In this document: piece after piece, positions 17,334-24,531 of the stretch
Layout of the letters: the number at the start of each line of letters is the position of its first letter
How positions within the stretch are numbered: position 1 is the stretch's first letter
Source: an uncultured Faecalibacterium sp.
GTDB taxonomy: Bacteria > Bacillota > Clostridia > Oscillospirales > Ruminococcaceae
Assembly: GCA_934548045.1 (NCBI GenBank)
Contig: CAKTEM010000015.1
Location: 1 to 63,184, forward strand
Direction: 5' to 3'
Length of the DNA stretch: 63,184 bases
The notes under the pieces: generated by a model
The model's database searches: none
Seen by the model: the letters and a program-made list of their open reading frames with translations, nothing else
Told to the model about the DNA's origin: nothing
Translations under genes and position numbers: made by a program

Positions 17334-18606
17334 CAAGATGCGTCTGCTGGGTCATCTGGTCTGCCTGACCCAGTGGCTCGCATTTATGGGCGTCGAGCGC
17401 AGCTACCTCGGCCGGGGAAAGTGCCGGTGGCCCTACCTTTGGGCCGGGCTGCTGATGACGGCGACCATGCTGTACTCTATTTTCAGCCATCTGGAGTTTT
17501 TTACGGTTACATCCATCGTTCTGAATATCGTTTTCCTGATTTTGCTGTCGCTCTGCTTTGGCGGCAATTGGAGCCAGAAGCTGGTGGCCTGCCTCATCAA
17601 CGGCGTGATGTGTCTGCTGACCGAGAACACGATGGTCTATATCCTCGCTCTGTGCGAAGACCTTCCGCCGACCGAGGTGTGGAAGAATCCGTTCAGCATC
17701 CTGTGTCTCATGGTCTGCAATCTCGTGGTCGGCGGCGCAGTTGCCTACTATGTCGGCGTCTGGAAAAAGCGGCAGGCGTTGGAGCCGCTGCAGGTTCTGG
17801 TGGCGGCGTTCTTTCCCTGTGTGGTCGTGGTGATAAATGCCATTCTGATGATCTACAACGATGCGGTCATTTCCATCTGGATGAACATCCTTCTGACACT
17901 GGGTCTGACCGTGGCGGTGCTGGTGCATCTGCTCATCGTGGATATGCTCAATGAGCAGGTCATCAAACGCCGGGATTCCCAGTTTCAGGCTGCGCTGGAA
18001 CAGGAGCAGGCCGAGGCGTTGATGGACTCTTACACCACCCAGCGCAGGCTGACCCACGAGTTCACCAACCATCTTGACGCGCTGGAACTGCTGCTCCAAC
18101 AGGAGGATGTCGAGGGTGCGAAAGTCTATCTCCAAACCATCTCGAAGACAGTGCATACCTCGACCACCATCCTGAACAGCCATAACCCATTGCTGGATGC
18201 ACTTCTCAGTAAAAAATACGAAGAGGCATCGAAAAAGGGCGTGGCAGTCTATTACGACCTGTCCGACCTGCGAGAGATGCCGCTGAACAAGACCGACATG
18301 GTAACGGTCGTGTCGAATCTGCTCAACAATGCCATCGAAGCCGCTGCACAGAGCGACCGCCCGGAGGTCTATGTCCGGATGCGGAAGACCGAGACCGAGC
18401 TGCTCATCGCGGTACGGAACCGGGTACGGGAGGACGTCGAGCTGGCCGAAGGGCAGCTGCCTTGTTCGACCAAAACGGAACCGGGCCATGGGATGGGGCT
18501 GGTGAACGTCCGGGATACCCTGAAACGCTGTCACGGCGAGTATACCATGAGCTGCCGGGAGAAGTGGTTCCGGGTGACCTGCTCGGTGCCAATCGGCAAG
18601 TTATGA
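17326..18606 (+). CDS. GHKL-type sensor histidine kinase (AgrC-like)
   Basis: A 426-residue membrane kinase. About six hydrophobic segments fill residues 10-210, followed by a coiled linker, the phosphorylation motif LTHEFTNHLDAL, and a GHKL ATPase domain with VSNLLNNAIEAA (N box) and GHGMGLVNVRDTL (G box). The start taken is ATG 17326, eight bases before the regulator stop. This layout is that of peptide- or signal-sensing AgrC/YesM-like systems. No AgrB/AgrD genes lie nearby, so the signal is unknown. Confidence 0.9.
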   Translation: MNDKMRLLGHLVCLTQWLAFMGVERSYLGRGKCRWPYLWAGLLMTATMLYSIFSHLEFFTVTSIVLNIVFLILLSLCFGGNWSQKLVACLINGVMCLLTENTMVYILALCEDLPPTEVWKNPFSILCLMVCNLVVGGAVAYYVGVWKKRQALEPLQVLVAAFFPCVVVVINAILMIYNDAVISIWMNILLTLGLTVAVLVHLLIVDMLNEQVIKRRDSQFQAALEQEQAEALMDSYTTQRRLTHEFTNHLDALELLLQQEDVEGAKVYLQTISKTVHTSTTILNSHNPLLDALLSKKYEEASKKGVAVYYDLSDLREMPLNKTDMVTVVSNLLNNAIEAAAQSDRPEVYVRMRKTETELLIAVRNRVREDVELAEGQLPCSTKTEPGHGMGLVNVRDTLKRCHGEYTMSCREKWFRVTCSVPIGKL

Positions 18607-18992
18607 CATCAACACCTGCAGAATATGACAATTTGGCTGGAAACTGTTCTCGAATCTGGTACAATAAATAACAAGGAACAGACTGTACGAGGTTTTTCTG
18701 GACATTATTGCGGCCGGGTGCCAATCCGGAAATGTCGTGCGCGGAGAAGATCCTTTTCCAGCTGGTAAGTGCGTGTCTGCTGGCGGAAATGTGGGTTTGT
18801 TTCTAGTGTCGGCTCTGGGCTGACTTCTTTCACAAGTCTGACAAAACTCTTGACGGTGATCTGGGGATTGCTGTACATAGAGACTTCCAAGCATAACTGC
18901 CTTTGATGACCGCTGTGCTGCGTGTGGGAACGCGCACGGCGAGAAGGGCAGAACGTGCCGGGCAAGGGTTTTGTCAGGCTTTTTATTTTGCC
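18607..18992. other. Gene-poor stretch with hairpins and promoter-like boxes
   Basis: This region separates the kinase from the cupin promoter. TACAAT at 18660-18665 is a possible plus-strand -10 box. Just after it, GGACATT...AATGTC (about 18699-18734) encloses CCGG...CCGG. A TTGACG (18860-18865) with TACATA 18 bases on looks promoter-like. An unlabelled small RNA is possible, but no known RNA family was recognised. A 57-codon minus-strand frame overlaps it and is listed separately. Confidence 0.35.
18705..18878 (-). CDS. Possible small protein or gene remnant, 57 residues
   Basis: An open frame starting ATG at 18878, with GGAAG six bases ahead. The predicted product is hydrophilic and basic with no membrane segment (begins MYSNPQITVKSFVRLVKEVS; later FRQQTRTYQLEKDLLRARHF). 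Its composition looks protein-like rather than random: balanced charges, amphipathic LEKDLLRARHF. I do not recognise a family. It could be a real small gene, a decayed fragment of a larger gene, or chance. Confidence 0.35.
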   Translation of the reverse strand: MYSNPQITVKSFVRLVKEVSPEPTLETNPHFRQQTRTYQLEKDLLRARHFRIGTRPQ

Positions 18993-19021
18993 TTGAAAAT
19001 CCTACGTCGGGCAACTATAAT
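18993..19021 (+). promoter_or_regulatory. Promoter of the cupin gene
   Basis: TTGAAA (18993-18998), a 17-base spacer and TATAAT (19016-19021), 43 bases before the start at 19065. Confidence 0.85.
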
Positions 19022-19064
19022 AGAGAAAAAGTCCGTTAAAAACGGCAGAAAAGAGGAATGGAAC

Positions 19065-19409
19065 ATGAAACTGACCGAGAAGAAACAGCGTTGGGTCTTC
19101 CACGAGGATGCCCTGCCCCAGCCGGCAGGCGAGGGCGTGACCCGGCGTGTGCTGGCCTACACCGACGGCCTGATGTGCGTCGAAAATACCTTCGAGAAAG
19201 GCGCAGTCGGCGCACTGCACAATCATCCCCATACCCAGATCACATACGTCGTCTCGGGTGCGTTTGAGTTCACCGTGGACGGCGTGACGAAGACCGTCCA
19301 TAAGGGTGATACCATCCTGAAAGAGGACGGCGTCGTTCATGGCTGTGTCTGCACCGAGGCTGGTATCCTGCTGGATATCTTCAACCCCATGCGTGAAGAT
19401 TTTGTCTGA
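19065..19409 (+). CDS. Cupin-domain protein
   Basis: A 114-residue single cupin-2 domain. The first metal motif appears as GALHNHPHTQITYVVSGAFEF (two His and a Gln, with a Glu later in the strand). The second is GDTILKEDGVVHGCVC with one His. Such proteins are small metal-binding barrels that act as sensors or isomerase-like enzymes; the substrate is unknown. The start is the ATG at 19065 behind AGAGGAA, and longer frames overlap the promoter. It is monocistronic. Confidence 0.88.
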   Translation: MKLTEKKQRWVFHEDALPQPAGEGVTRRVLAYTDGLMCVENTFEKGAVGALHNHPHTQITYVVSGAFEFTVDGVTKTVHKGDTILKEDGVVHGCVCTEAGILLDIFNPMREDFV

Positions 19410-19419
19410 GAATTGATGC

Positions 19420-19460
19420 AAAAAGAGGCAGAGTGTTTTTTGAACGCTCTGCCTCTTGCT
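19420..19460. terminator. Bidirectional terminator between cupin gene and pyrI
   Basis: Arms aagaggcagagtg and cgctctgcctctt with flanking A and T runs lie between convergent stops at 19409 and 19476. Confidence 0.88.
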
Positions 19461-19475
19461 ATTTCTATCGAAAAC

Positions 19476-19913
19476 TTACTCCGGCTTGACCTGCAGCTCC
19501 TGCTCGCAGTAGATGCAGCGGTACTTGCCGTTGGAACTCAGCTCAAAGATCTGGTCGCACTCTTCCTCGATGGAGGAGATGCAGCGCGGATTCTTGCAGC
19601 GGACGATGTTCACCAGACGCTTGGGCGGCTGGGGCTTCTCTTTCTTGACGGCTTTGCCATCCTGAATGACGGTTACACTGATGTTGGGGTCAAGATAAGT
19701 CAGCACATCGAGGTTGAGCCAAGCGTAGTCGCCTTCGACCTTGATGATGTCCTTGCGGCCGCACTCTGCCTTGTGAGAACGGGCGTTCTGGATGAGCGCG
19801 ACGCTGGCGGCGCGGTTGCCCTTGATGCCCAGCAGGTCCATCAGGCCGATAGCAGTGCCTGCTTTGATGTGGTCGATCACGATGCCATTCTGGATTTCGT
19901 CGATGTTCAGCAT
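19476..19913 (-). CDS. pyrI: Aspartate carbamoyltransferase regulatory chain
   Basis: A 145-residue PyrI. The N-terminal allosteric domain (NGIVIDHIKAGTAIGLMDLLGI) binds nucleotides. The C-terminal zinc domain has the four-cysteine set C-x4-C and C-x2-C (VRCKNPRC and YRCIYC) that contacts the catalytic chain. It starts one base after pyrB ends and is translationally coupled. A separate PyrI makes this enzyme the feedback-controlled heteromeric form rather than the bare PyrB trimer of Bacillus. Confidence 0.96.
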   Translation of the reverse strand: MLNIDEIQNGIVIDHIKAGTAIGLMDLLGIKGNRAASVALIQNARSHKAECGRKDIIKVEGDYAWLNLDVLTYLDPNISVTVIQDGKAVKKEKPQPPKRLVNIVRCKNPRCISSIEEECDQIFELSSNGKYRCIYCEQELQVKPE

Positions 19914-19914
19914 A

Positions 19915-20856
19915 TCAGTTCTCCTCCTTCGGTGCCTTGGGGTCTGCCAGACCCAGCAGAGTCATGATAAGGGCCATGCGGACGTATACGCCGTTCTGTA
20001 CCTGCTCAAAGTAAGCGGCACGAGGGTCGTCGTCCACGTCCAGCGCAATTTCGTTGACACGGGGCAGCGGATGGAGAACGGCCATGTCGGGCTTTGCGAG
20101 GGCCATCTTCTCTTTCGTCAGGATGTAGCTGTTCTTCAGGCGGATGTAATCTTCCTCGTTGAAGAAACGCTCTTTCTGCACACGGGTCATGTAGAGGATG
20201 TCCAGTTCGGGCATGACTTCTTCCAGACTGCGCGTCTCTTTGTACTCGATGCCTTTGGCTTCCAGCACATCGGTGATAATGTAATCCGGCACACGCAGCT
20301 CTTCCGGGCTGATGAGGATGAAGCGGATATTCTCGCAGCGCGCCATCGTCTTGATAAGAGAATGGACGGTGCGACCGAACTTGAGGTCACCGCACAGACC
20401 GATGGTGAGATTGTCCAAGCGGCCCTTGCGGCGGCGGATGGTCATCAGGTCGGTCATGGTCTGGGTCGGGTGCTGGTGACCGCCATCGCCGGCGTTGATG
20501 ACCGGGATACGGGAGTAGCGGCTGGCACGGAGCGGCGCACCCTCTTTCGGGTGGCGCATGGCGACGATATCGGCGTAGCAGGAGATGACACGGATGGTGT
20601 CGGCAACGCTCTCGCCCTTGGACGCGCTGGAGACGTTCTCACTCGGGAAGCCCAGCACATGGCCGCCGAGGTTCAGCATGGCCGCCTCGAAGGAGAGACG
20701 GGTACGGGTGGACGGCTCATAGAATAAGGTTGCGAGCTTTTTGTGCGCAGCGACGTCCTGATACGCGGCAGGGTCAGCGCAGATGTGGTCGGCCAGGTCG
20801 AGCAGGTTGATGATCTCTTCCGGGCTGAAATCCAACGGATCGATGAGATGACGCAT
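19915..20856 (-). CDS. pyrB: Aspartate carbamoyltransferase catalytic chain
   Basis: A 313-residue ATCase that joins carbamoyl phosphate to aspartate in the first committed pyrimidine step. The carbamoyl-phosphate motif STRTRLSFEAAM, the GGHQHPTQTMTDL loop and LHPLPRVNEI are intact. It follows a GntR-type regulator gene by 17 bases and precedes pyrI. Together they look like one transcript. The other pyrimidine genes are not in the window. Confidence 0.97.
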   Translation of the reverse strand: MRHLIDPLDFSPEEIINLLDLADHICADPAAYQDVAAHKKLATLFYEPSTRTRLSFEAAMLNLGGHVLGFPSENVSSASKGESVADTIRVISCYADIVAMRHPKEGAPLRASRYSRIPVINAGDGGHQHPTQTMTDLMTIRRRKGRLDNLTIGLCGDLKFGRTVHSLIKTMARCENIRFILISPEELRVPDYIITDVLEAKGIEYKETRSLEEVMPELDILYMTRVQKERFFNEEDYIRLKNSYILTKEKMALAKPDMAVLHPLPRVNEIALDVDDDPRAAYFEQVQNGVYVRMALIMTLLGLADPKAPKEEN

Positions 20857-20873
20857 ACTTTACAGTACCTCCA

Positions 20874-21629
20874 TTAGAGAAGTTTTCGCAGGATCGAAAA
20901 ATCAAAGAAGTTCGTGTAATAGCTCAGCGAGCGCATGACCGGTTGACACAGGCGGTTGAAACAGACCTCATCGAGAAGCAGCATAGCTTCGCCCGGTGCA
21001 AGCCGCATGGCCGCCCGGATGGACTCGTCGCCGCAGCTCGCTTTCAGGTGAGCCACGTTGGACGAGATCTGCTGATGGCACTCCTGTTCCAGAATATCGA
21101 ACACGCCGCCGGACAGATCGATCCGGGTGTAATCCCGGCTGCCAAACAGCGAGCGCGGCAGATAGTCGATGGAATAGATGACGGGGGTGGTATCAGCAAG
21201 GATGCGCTTCTTGATGCAGATGACTTCGTCTCCTGCCGCAATTGCCAGATCCCGGGCGATGTCCTCGCTGGCGCGGATGGAATAAATTTGGATTCCGTCC
21301 GCGTGGGGATAACTGCCGAAACTGCGGATCAGGGGATAATATTCCAGCTTCTGGTCCAATCGGCTGCGCAGGTTGAGAACAGTGCGGTTGACGACCGTGC
21401 CGATGCCGCGCACACGCTCGATGTAGCCGGCGCGCTCCATCTCGCTCAGTGCGTCGCGGATCACAGTCCGGCTGACGCCCAGCTGTGCTGCAAGGTCAAC
21501 TTCGGCAGGCAGGCGGTCGGCCTCCGCATAGCGGCCGGTGCGCAGTTCATCCAGCAGTGCGGTCACGATGCGGTCGCTGATGACCGCGCCGCCCAGCCGA
21601 CTGGAAGGGGAAAGTCTGGAATCTTTCAT
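20874..21629 (-). CDS. GntR-family regulator with UTRA effector domain
   Basis: A 251-residue regulator. The winged helix of the GntR type covers about residues 12-85 (LPAEVDLAAQLGVSRTVIRDALSEMERAGYIERVRGIGTVV). It is followed by a UTRA-like ligand domain (residues 95-250, with EVICIKKRILADTTPVIYSIDYLP). The start chosen is ATG 21629 with GGAGG upstream. It lies 17 bases before pyrB on the same strand, so it is a candidate local controller of pyrimidine synthesis in place of PyrR. That role is inferred from position only. Confidence 0.85.
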   Translation of the reverse strand: MKDSRLSPSSRLGGAVISDRIVTALLDELRTGRYAEADRLPAEVDLAAQLGVSRTVIRDALSEMERAGYIERVRGIGTVVNRTVLNLRSRLDQKLEYYPLIRSFGSYPHADGIQIYSIRASEDIARDLAIAAGDEVICIKKRILADTTPVIYSIDYLPRSLFGSRDYTRIDLSGGVFDILEQECHQQISSNVAHLKASCGDESIRAAMRLAPGEAMLLLDEVCFNRLCQPVMRSLSYYTNFFDFSILRKLL

Positions 21630-21653
21630 ATCGTATGTATCCTCCGGTTCACG

Positions 21654-21670
21654 GGTGGGTAGACCCCACC
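21654..21670 (-). promoter_or_regulatory. Inverted repeat upstream of the GntR gene
   Basis: GGTGGGT and CCCCACC arms (one imperfect pair) with a three-base gap sit about 25-40 bases before the start codon, between a TATACT box (minus strand, about 21736) and the ribosome site. It could be an autoregulatory GntR operator or a leader hairpin. Confidence 0.4.
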
Positions 21671-21824
21671 TGGACTTCAGAAAACCAGCCGCCGGGCCGC
21701 AAAAGTCCGTCTGTTGATTTTCCTTTCCTAAGTATAACATAAATTGACTGGATTGGAAACGGCATTTGTGCCGGATTTCGATACAAAAGTATGATTTTGT
21801 TTTGGCAGGGGAAAAGAAGAGATG

Positions 21825-21853
21825 AAAAAACCTCTCCGCCGAAGCAGAGAGGT
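21825..21853 (-). terminator. Terminator of the second MATE gene
   Basis: On the minus strand CCTCTCTGC and GCGGAGAGG arms with a TTCG tetraloop are followed by TTTTTTC. It lies seven bases past the stop at 21860. Confidence 0.9.
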
Positions 21854-21859
21854 CAGAAG

Positions 21860-23227
21860 TTACGCAGCCATTGCAGGGGTCTCCGTCTTCTTGAGCTTGC
21901 GGTGGACGACCAGCAGGCAGATGAGATGGACGGCGGCAGTCAAGATCCAGCTGATGGGGTAGCTGAGATACAGGGTGGTCGTAGAGCGGAACAGCTGGAA
22001 GATGGTTGCAATCCAGACCAGACGGAGCAGGCAGCTGCCGACCAGACTGACGATCATCGGCAGGACGGAGTATCCTTGTCCGCGCAGGCAGCTCGCCAGA
22101 ACATCCATGATGCCGCAGAGCAGATACGTTGCGGAGATGATGTGGAGTCGTGCCAGACCAGCCGCGACAACAGCCTCATCCGAGGAATAGAAGTGGAGCA
22201 GCTGCGTACCCAACAGGGAAGCACCGCCGCCCAGCACCAGACCGGTGACGACGACGCAGAGCAGGCAGTTCCGCATGACACGGTCGAGGTTATCGTACCG
22301 GCGCGCACCCATGTTCTGGCTGGTGAAGGTCACAGCAGCCTGTGCGAAGGAGTTCATCGCGGTGTAGACGAAACCCTCGATGTTGGAAGCCGCCGAGTTG
22401 CCGGCGACGATGGTCGAGCCGAACGAGTTGATGGCCGACTGGATGACGACGTTTGACAGACTGAACACGGTGCTTTGCAGTCCGGCAGGCAGGCCGATGC
22501 GCAAAATCTGGAGCAAAGCTCCCTTGTGGAAGCCCAGATGCCGCAGGTCGAGGTGAAGCGCACCCTTTTCACGGGTCAGGATCCAAGTAACAAGGCAGGC
22601 GGAGACCGTCTGGCTGATGATGGTCGCCAGCGCAACACCGGCAACGCTGAGGTGGAAACCAATGACGAAGACGAGGTTCAGCACCACGTTGATGACACCG
22701 GCTAGAGCCAGACAATAGAGCGGCCGACGGGTATCGCCCACCGAACGGAGCAAGGCGGAGCTGAAGTTATACAGCATCGTCATCGGCATACCGATAAAGT
22801 ATATTTTAAGGTAAAGGGTAGAAAGGTCAATGACATCTTCCGGGCAGGACATCAGTTCCAGCAGGCCGCGCGCCACAAAGAAACCGACGAATGCCAGCAG
22901 GATACCGCTGACGATGCCCAGCGTGACGGCTGTCTGAACGGTGTTCTGGACACCCTTTTCGTCCTTCGCACCGAAGCAGCGCGCCGCAACGACATTTGCA
23001 CCCAGCGACAGGCCGACAAACAGGTTGACGAGCAGATTGATAAGTGCGCCGTTGGAACCGACTGCCGCCAGTGCGGTGCTGCCTGCGAACCGGCCGACGA
23101 CAACGACATCTGCCGCGTTGAAGAGCAGCTGCAAAATGCTGGACGCCGCCAGCGGCAGGGAAAACAGGATGATCTTTTTCAGCATTGGGCCGCTGGTAAG
23201 ATCTCCGGCCTGAATGGATTGCGCCAT
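21860..23227 (-). CDS. MATE-family efflux transporter
   Basis: A 455-residue permease with twelve hydrophobic segments. The family opening is clear (LKKIILFSLPLAASSILQLLFNAADVVVVGRFAG). It is only distantly similar to the MATE protein at 9969-11306. The start at 23227 is fixed by AAAGGAGG ten bases upstream; an in-frame ATG further out lacks a site. It is monocistronic with its own terminator. Substrate is unknown. Confidence 0.92.
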   Translation of the reverse strand: MAQSIQAGDLTSGPMLKKIILFSLPLAASSILQLLFNAADVVVVGRFAGSTALAAVGSNGALINLLVNLFVGLSLGANVVAARCFGAKDEKGVQNTVQTAVTLGIVSGILLAFVGFFVARGLLELMSCPEDVIDLSTLYLKIYFIGMPMTMLYNFSSALLRSVGDTRRPLYCLALAGVINVVLNLVFVIGFHLSVAGVALATIISQTVSACLVTWILTREKGALHLDLRHLGFHKGALLQILRIGLPAGLQSTVFSLSNVVIQSAINSFGSTIVAGNSAASNIEGFVYTAMNSFAQAAVTFTSQNMGARRYDNLDRVMRNCLLCVVVTGLVLGGGASLLGTQLLHFYSSDEAVVAAGLARLHIISATYLLCGIMDVLASCLRGQGYSVLPMIVSLVGSCLLRLVWIATIFQLFRSTTTLYLSYPISWILTAAVHLICLLVVHRKLKKTETPAMAA

Positions 23228-23396
23228 GAAGAATTCCGCCTCCTTTGAAACTTCTGAAACGATTTTTACATCATAAACGAACAAAATGCCTTCGCTGCAG
23301 ACGATGCACGGGGCGACTATATATTATAGCGCGGCGAATCGTAAAATACAAGATAAGTTTCGGTGAAATTCTGTTGCATAAATTTCGGTGGGCGCA

Positions 23397-23425
23397 TTGC
23401 AGGTGAAAGAGAGTCATGGTATGAT
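23397..23425 (+). promoter_or_regulatory. Promoter of the tandem unknown genes
   Basis: TTGCAG (23397-23402), a 17-base spacer and TATGAT (23420-23425), 38 bases before the ATG at 23463. Confidence 0.8.
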
Positions 23426-23462
23426 ATAAATAAGGTAAATAAAGAAAGCGAGGAACTCCAAT

Positions 23463-23984
23463 ATGAAAAAGCTCAGTGGTCAAAGTCTCATCATCCTTCT
23501 GCTGTCGATCATCACGGTAATATCGCTGAGCGTGGCACTTTGGGCGGTATTCCTACGCCCGGCCCCGAAGGTGACGGATTATGCCCCGGCGGAGCTGGAA
23601 CCCAACGCCGTATCCTATACCGAAGGTGTTGGAGTAGCCGAAAAACAAAGTTCCGGCGGCTCCGTATCGATTCGGTACACAAAACAGGTCGTAGTCGATA
23701 CCGCGTCAAAAATCGCAAAGCTTTATTATGCCAACCCGGAAAATTCACAGAGCGGCGTAGCATTGCAGCTGATTCTGGTGGATGGTTCCGGAAAAGAAGC
23801 GATTCTCGGGAAGTCCGGCCTGCTCAAGCCCGGCACGAAACTGGAAGAACTGAACCTTGAGGATGCAGATTGCAAGCCCGGTTCCTATGACGGAAAATTT
23901 GTCCTGACCTTTTACGATATGGATTCGGGCGAAAAGGCCATCCTAAACACCGTTGTCGATGGCGTAAAGGTCGTGGTGGAATGA
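23463..23984 (+). CDS. Membrane-anchored protein of unknown function, paralog 1
   Basis: A 173-residue protein with one N-terminal membrane helix (about residues 8-30) and a mostly beta-strand outer domain. I do not recognise a named family. A segment near residue 117 reads GKSGLLKPGTKLEELNL. The following gene has a matching ESGLLKPGQYVENVHL. The two are tandem paralogs joined by a four-base overlap. The pattern suggests extracellular Ig-like domains on the membrane surface. Base composition is more AT-rich than the neighbouring metabolic genes. Confidence 0.75.
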   Translation: MKKLSGQSLIILLLSIITVISLSVALWAVFLRPAPKVTDYAPAELEPNAVSYTEGVGVAEKQSSGGSVSIRYTKQVVVDTASKIAKLYYANPENSQSGVALQLILVDGSGKEAILGKSGLLKPGTKLEELNLEDADCKPGSYDGKFVLTFYDMDSGEKAILNTVVDGVKVVVE

Positions 23985-24478
23985 AGACGGAACAGACAAA
24001 CCGCAAACCCTGGCGGCTTCTTATCGGAATGATTGTGCTTTGCGTTCTTTCCGTAGGGGTGATGCTTTTCGCACTGAACCGTCCGCAAGCCGGATTTGTT
24101 CCGCCGCCGTTTGAGGAGAACGCAGTGGAGGGTGTTCCGCAGGATGTTGCGGAAGAGTTTCGGTACAGCTCACTGGATGATGGGGTTTATACCGTCGCAC
24201 TGTGCGGAGTACCGACCGCAGACGAGCAGGAAGTAACACTCTATTTTACGGACCCGGCGGAAAACGACGTCTGGCTGAAAGTGCGGATTTACACAGAACA
24301 GGGAATCATGCTCGGCGAAAGCGGACTTTTAAAGCCCGGGCAATATGTCGAGAATGTGCATTTAAACGAAACACTGGCGGAACCAATATCAGTCCTGTTA
24401 AAAGTGATGGCATACGAGCCGGATACTTACCAGAGTGCCGGGGCGGTGACGCTGCGCACGGAATTGAAGATTCGATAA
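23981..24478 (+). CDS. Membrane-anchored protein of unknown function, paralog 2
   Basis: A 165-residue protein with a basic N-terminus, one membrane helix (about residues 12-32) and an outer domain with the shared GESGLLKPGQYVENVHLNETL motif near residue 112. The gene starts in the stop codon of its paralog and ends four bases before a strong terminator, so the pair forms a two-gene operon. No catalytic motif or sorting signal is visible. A surface heterodimer is a reasonable guess but unproved. Confidence 0.75.
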   Translation: MKTEQTNRKPWRLLIGMIVLCVLSVGVMLFALNRPQAGFVPPPFEENAVEGVPQDVAEEFRYSSLDDGVYTVALCGVPTADEQEVTLYFTDPAENDVWLKVRIYTEQGIMLGESGLLKPGQYVENVHLNETLAEPISVLLKVMAYEPDTYQSAGAVTLRTELKIR

Positions 24479-24481
24479 AAG

Positions 24482-24521
24482 AAAAAGACGACCTTGCATC
24501 ATTTTGCAGGGTCGTCTTTTT
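24482..24521. terminator. Bidirectional terminator
   Basis: Arms aaaaagacgacc and ggtcgtcttttt lie between convergent stops at 24478 and 24532. Confidence 0.92.
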
Positions 24522-24531
24522 GCTATAAAAA

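Noticed and set aside
15201..17336. A 711-codon frame antisense to the NSS gene and the response regulator
   Set aside because: It crosses two recognised genes and the gap between them. Its composition (Gln, Asp, His, Arg rich) is that of a GC-driven shadow.
18607..18990. 6S RNA, SRP RNA or tmRNA in the gene-poor stretch
   Set aside because: No tRNA-like end, SRP tetraloop motif or convincing 6S closing stem could be found. Left as unexplained.
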